Shown: one piece after another, positions 5,695-8,480 of the stretch | Layout of the letters: each line of letters begins with the position of its first letter | Numbering within the stretch: position 1 is the first letter of the stretch | Assembly: GCA_005788065.1 (NCBI GenBank) | Contig: SXZD01000203.1 | Coordinates: forward strand, 1-8,480 | DNA length: 8,480 bases | Reading direction: 5' to 3' | Source: Burkholderiales bacterium | GTDB taxonomy: Bacteria > Pseudomonadota > Gammaproteobacteria > Burkholderiales > Burkholderiaceae_B | The notes under the pieces: model-generated | What the model saw: only the letters and a program-made list of their open reading frames with translations | What the model was told of the DNA's origin: nothing | The model's database searches: none | Program-made: the position numbers and the translations under genes

Positions 5695-5972
5695 GTACCG
5701 GTGACCAAAGCGAAGGGCAGGTGCTGCTGCTCAACCGCCTGTTCCGTTTGCAGTGGGAGCCGGCGCAAGAGGCCTGGGTGTTGTTGTATCCTGAGGGCAT
5801 GGTGAAACTGAATGGACCGGCCGGAGAGATACTCAAGCGTTGCGATGGTCGATTGACAGAAGAGGGGCTGATTGCAGATCTTGAAGCGACATTCAAGCAG
5901 ACCGGTATCGGTCCGGAGATCCGCAATTTTCTGGGCGAAGCACGGCGGCGCAACTGGCTGCAGGAAGGGTGA
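5691..5972 (+). CDS. pqqD: PqqD, PqqA-binding peptide chaperone
   Basis: A small RiPP recognition protein of 93 residues that binds PqqA and presents it to PqqE. The conserved YPEGMVKLNGPAGEIL block lies at about residues 33-48, followed by the helical half (LIADLEATF, FLGEARRRNWL). The length equals that of stand-alone PqqD proteins. The ATG at 5691 overlaps the pqqC stop (ATGA) and AAGGG lies eight bases upstream. Its stop overlaps the pqqE start, which suits stoichiometric production of the PqqD-PqqE pair. Confidence 0.95.
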   Translation: MSTGDQSEGQVLLLNRLFRLQWEPAQEAWVLLYPEGMVKLNGPAGEILKRCDGRLTEEGLIADLEATFKQTGIGPEIRNFLGEARRRNWLQEG

Positions 5973-7192
5973 GTAAACCCGTGTCTGTTGTTCAATCTCT
6001 CCCGGATCTGAAAAGCCCGCAGGCCGGTTTCAACAAGCCGCCGCTGTGGCTGTTGGCGGAGCTTACTTATCGCTGCCCGCTGCATTGCGTGTTTTGCTAT
6101 AACCCGGTGGACTATGCCCGGCAGAATCAGGAACTGGATACCGCCACGTGGATGCGCGTGCTTGAGCAGGCCCGTGAACTCGGCGCTGCGCAATTGGGCT
6201 TCTCCGGCGGAGAGCCCCTGCTGCGCGACGACCTGGAAGATCTGATCGGTCATGCCCGCAGTCTGGGCTACTACACAAATCTCATCACATCCGGTATCGG
6301 ACTGACCGACAAGCGGTTGGAGCAGTTCAAGCGTCTGGGGCTTGACCATATTCAGGTGTCGTTTCAGGACGCCACGCAGGCGGTCAACGATGCGCTGTCG
6401 GATACCAAGACCTTCCAGAAAAAACTCAAGATAGCCCAAAGCGTCAAAGCGATGGGCTGGCCCATGGTGCTCAATGTGGTGTTGCATCGGCTCAATCTGG
6501 ATCATATCGAGCAAATCATCGAGCTGGCGCTCGGCCTTGGCGTCGAGTATCTCGAGTTGGCCAATTCGCAATACTACGGCTGGGCGTTCCAGAACCGGGC
6601 TGCGCTGATGCCCACGCGCGAGCAACTGCGCAATGCTGAAGCGGTTGTACAGCGTTATCGGGAGAAGCTGGGTCCCAAGGGCATGAAGCTGTTGTTCGTG
6701 GTGCCCGATTACTATGAGGGCACGCCCAAGGCATGCATGGCCGGCTGGGGCAATGTATTCCTTTCCGTAAGCCCCGATGGCACAGCCTTGCCCTGTCAGG
6801 CTGCGCGCCAATTGCCCGGTTTTGATTTTCCCAATGTGCGCGAGCAAGACCTGCGCAGCATCTGGTACGACAGCGATGCATTCCGTCGCTACCGTGGTGA
6901 TGAGTGGATGCAGGAGCCTTGCAGAACGTGCGAGAAACGGACACAAGACTTCGGAGGTTGTCGCTGCCAGGCCTATCTCATCACGGGAGACGCTACGCAG
7001 GCAGATCCTGTGTGCAGCAAGTCGCCGCATCACCAGACCGTTGTGCAATGGGTCGAGCAAGCGCAGGCCTCCAGCACAGTGCAGACTGCCGAACCTGCAC
7101 AAGCCTCAGCGCCCGTGATCTGGTATCGCAACGATGCCAATTCCCGCAAGCTGATTGCCATGGGTGACCCCACAGGCGGGGCAGGCGAGTGA
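5969..7192 (+). CDS. pqqE: PqqE, radical SAM/SPASM glutamate-tyrosine crosslinking enzyme
   Basis: A cytoplasmic radical SAM enzyme of 407 residues that forms the C-C bond between Glu16 and Tyr20 of PqqA with PqqD bound. The SAM-cluster motif Cx3Cx2C is Cys36, Cys40, Cys43, followed by GGEP at 80-83. The SPASM domain shows CX14GX4C (Cys256, Cys276) and Cys318, Cys321, Asp327, Cys331, Cys333 and Cys349, which keep exact spacing with the auxiliary-cluster ligands of the Methylorubrum enzyme (offset +8), including the unusual Asp ligand. The tail after 355 is Gln/Ala-rich and poorly conserved. The GTG start at 5969 overlaps the pqqD stop; GTG at 5981 is an alternative four codons in. The stop overlaps the ABC ATPase start. 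Confidence 0.97.
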   Translation: MSKPVSVVQSLPDLKSPQAGFNKPPLWLLAELTYRCPLHCVFCYNPVDYARQNQELDTATWMRVLEQARELGAAQLGFSGGEPLLRDDLEDLIGHARSLGYYTNLITSGIGLTDKRLEQFKRLGLDHIQVSFQDATQAVNDALSDTKTFQKKLKIAQSVKAMGWPMVLNVVLHRLNLDHIEQIIELALGLGVEYLELANSQYYGWAFQNRAALMPTREQLRNAEAVVQRYREKLGPKGMKLLFVVPDYYEGTPKACMAGWGNVFLSVSPDGTALPCQAARQLPGFDFPNVREQDLRSIWYDSDAFRRYRGDEWMQEPCRTCEKRTQDFGGCRCQAYLITGDATQADPVCSKSPHHQTVVQWVEQAQASSTVQTAEPAQASAPVIWYRNDANSRKLIAMGDPTGGAGE

Positions 7193-8076
7193 ACGCTGTG
7201 CTGCAGGCGGTCAATACTCATAAACCGCCCGGGCACGACGTGCCCCGGCTGCTGGTGGATGGACTTTCATTTGCATATCCGCCATTGCCCGGACATGCCG
7301 CACAAGCGAAGGCAACACCGAAGGCCACATCGCAGGCAACATCGAAAGCATTATCGTTATCGAACACAAGCCCGGTACTCGACGGTGTGTCCCTGGCGCT
7401 GAAAGCAGGCGAGCTCTTTGGTTTGCTGGGCCCCAATGGTGCCGGCAAAACCACGTTCATCTCCCTGTTGGCCGGCATGTTGAAGCCCGCGCAGGGACGT
7501 ATTTGCGTTGCAGGGCATGATCTGTCCACACACGTGCTGGCCGCACGCGCGCAAACCGGTCTGGTGTTTCAGTCCATCAGTCTGGACCGCTTCATGACGG
7601 TGGAAGAAAATCTCCGTTTTGCAGCCGGCTTGCAGGGCATGACTGCCGATATCATCGAGGAACGTTTGCTTGAACTGGCCCGCCTGCTCCGCCTGCAGGA
7701 TTTGCTCAAGCGCAAGGTGTTCACGCTGTCCGGCGGACAGCAACGCTTGGTCGATATTGCACGGGCCCTGATGCACTCGCCCCTGCTGCTGGTGCTCGAT
7801 GAGCCGACACACGGGCTCGATGTGCTTGCCCGTCAACAGGTTTGGTCCACACTGGACGGCCTGCGCCGACTAGACAATGCAGTGGCCATTCTGGTGTCCA
7901 CGCACCTCATGGATGAGGCGGCAGATTGTGACCGTGTCAGTTTTTTGCAGCGTGGGCAATTGATGTGGACCGGCACCCCCCAAGAGGCCCTCATGCAACT
8001 GCCACCCCAGACGCAGGCGCCTGTCTTGCCGGCCCGTTCGCTGGCGCAGTGGTTTGTGTGGAGGGCAGGGCAGTGA
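7189..8076 (+). CDS. ABC transporter ATP-binding protein of a PQQ/alcohol-dehydrogenase-linked system
   Basis: A cytoplasmic ABC-2-type ATPase of 295 residues. Visible are the A-loop aromatic Tyr30, Walker A GPNGAGKT (81-88), Q-loop Gln128, signature LSGGQ (180-184), Walker B LLLVLDE (199-205) and H-loop His239. ATPases next to pqq or PQQ-dehydrogenase genes form a recognised subgroup, with substrate unknown (alcohols or redox-protein maturation have been suggested). It is longer than the usual 230-240 residues because of a lysine/alanine/threonine-rich insert at about 36-60, encoded by a 12-bp tandem repeat, and a proline-rich C-terminal tail. The GTG start overlaps the pqqE stop as GTGA. 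Its membrane partner is the next gene, which is broken, so the transporter may be non-functional here. Confidence 0.9.
   Translation: MNAVLQAVNTHKPPGHDVPRLLVDGLSFAYPPLPGHAAQAKATPKATSQATSKALSLSNTSPVLDGVSLALKAGELFGLLGPNGAGKTTFISLLAGMLKPAQGRICVAGHDLSTHVLAARAQTGLVFQSISLDRFMTVEENLRFAAGLQGMTADIIEERLLELARLLRLQDLLKRKVFTLSGGQQRLVDIARALMHSPLLLVLDEPTHGLDVLARQQVWSTLDGLRRLDNAVAILVSTHLMDEAADCDRVSFLQRGQLMWTGTPQEALMQLPPQTQAPVLPARSLAQWFVWRAGQ
7309..7362 (+). repeat. 12-bp in-frame tandem repeat in the ABC ATPase gene
   Basis: Four units (7309-7320, 7321-7332, 7333-7344, 7345-7356) and a half unit (7357-7362) follow the pattern AAGGCAACATCG. They encode KATP, KATS, QATS, KALS and LS. Units differ by one to three bases. 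The repeat lies between the A-loop and the Walker A strand and preserves the frame, so copy number could vary without breaking the gene. Confidence 0.75.
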
Positions 8077-8363
8077 TGCGCTCATCTGCGGATGACCGTC
8101 CGGTTGTTCTCTCCGCTTTTTATCGCGCGGTCATCGGTCGTGAGTGGCACAAGATGCTGAGGCAGAAAGACAGGCTTGCCTCTTCGCTGGTGCGCCCTGT
8201 GCTGTGGTTGTGGGTGATTGGTGGCGGCATGTCGGCTTTGGCGGGGCCGGATTACATGGTGCGTCTGTTGCCGGGCATCATCGCCATGGCCCTGCTGTTT
8301 GGTGGCATGATCGGCGGCATGTCGCTGGCATTGGATAAAGAGTCGGCCCTGCAAAATTCTTGA
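8076..8363 (+). pseudogene. ABC-2 permease (PedC-like), truncated after about 90 residues
   Basis: This should be the membrane partner of the preceding ATPase. The 95 residues show the typical N-terminal part of an ABC-2 permease: an amphipathic lead (AFYRAVIGREWHKMLRQKDR), then LVRPVLWLWVIGGGM as transmembrane segment 1, then LLPGIIAMALLFGGMIGGMSLAL as segment 2, followed by DKES. Family members of about 260 residues continue with a DRE-x-GxMR-x-LL-type loop and four more segments; here the frame reads ALQNS and stops. GGAGGG (8060-8065) supports either ATG 8076 or the in-frame GTG at 8073. The break coincides with copy 2 of the 30-nt repeat and a fall in GC content, so insertion of a mobile element is the likely cause. 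Confidence 0.75.
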
Positions 8364-8382
8364 AACCCGCATGAGTACTCGG
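8353..8382. repeat. 30-nt repeat, copy 2 (shared with 1200-1229)
   Basis: This copy matches 1200-1229 at 25 of 30 positions in direct orientation. It begins within the last codons of the broken permease and includes its stop codon (8361-8363). This suggests that the end of an inserted element supplies the premature stop. Confidence 0.6.
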
Positions 8383-8480
8383 TTTTCAGTGTTTTTTCGA
8401 GCGGCTATTTCTCCTAGAAAGTATAATGTTGGTATTCAAAACCTGCGAGATTTCCACTCTGGTTTTATGGCGACTGACGA
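8361..8480. mobile_element. Probable end of an unidentified insertion element (partial)
   Basis: From 8361 the sequence is visibly AT-richer than the operon and shows no permease homology. A plus-strand frame opening at ATG 8371 (MSTRFSVFFRAAISPRKYN and on) stays open to the window edge, as does one from ATG 8426. On the minus strand a frame entering from the edge ends in a basic tail (RRNSRSKKH, stop near 8388), which would suit a transposase C-terminus next to a terminal repeat. TATAAT at 8422-8427 could be a -10 box but no matching -35 is seen. The family is not recognised with confidence. Confidence 0.4.

Noticed and set aside
5606..7102. Long minus-strand open frame (498 codons) antisense to pqqD and pqqE
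   Set aside because: It lies opposite genes with all catalytic residues conserved, has no ribosome-binding site or recognisable domain, and is best explained by high-GC codon use in pqqE.

Overview
The window looks like a Gram-negative proteobacterial chromosome, most likely betaproteobacterial. A classical outer-membrane porin, a MoxXY-like sensor/regulator pair, a complete pqqABCDE cluster and a PQQ-system-type ABC transporter are typical of bacteria that oxidise alcohols or methanol with periplasmic PQQ-dependent dehydrogenases. The genus cannot be fixed from the sequence. No dehydrogenase and no pqqF/pqqG protease gene lie in the window.

Layout. Positions 1-140 (minus strand) look like the left end of an IS256-type insertion sequence, with the first 25 codons of its transposase. 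It runs into the 3' end of a porin gene (127-1092, minus), which therefore loses its C-terminal strands. A 393-nt gap (1093-1485) holds a strong sigma-54 promoter candidate for the porin, a 23-nt near-palindrome at the predicted transcript start, a cluster of TGACA/TGTCA half-sites, and one copy of a 30-nt repeat. Next on the minus strand comes a two-component pair: a NarL/LuxR-type response regulator (1486-2130) preceded by its histidine kinase (2123-3586).

The intergenic region 3587-3867 divides the minus-strand regulators from the plus-strand PQQ operon. It contains a second sigma-54 promoter candidate, oriented toward pqqA. The operon then runs pqqA (24-residue precursor), an intrinsic terminator/attenuator, pqqB, pqqC, pqqD, pqqE, an ABC ATPase and a permease. 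From pqqB to the permease every junction overlaps by 1-4 nt, which implies translational coupling. The terminator after pqqA fits a need for much more precursor peptide than enzyme.

The permease breaks off after about 90 residues at 8361. There the 30-nt repeat recurs and base composition turns AT-richer, suggesting a second mobile element. Both edge genes, porin and permease, therefore appear interrupted, while the PQQ biosynthetic core is intact.

How it fits together: PqqE with PqqD crosslinks Glu16 and Tyr20 of PqqA, PqqB and PqqC carry out later oxidations, and the kinase/regulator pair plausibly senses an alcohol-related signal. The new points are the shared sigma-54 signature of porin and pqqA, the degenerate ATP lid of the kinase, the 12-bp tandem repeat inside the ABC ATPase, and the two insertions at the edges.
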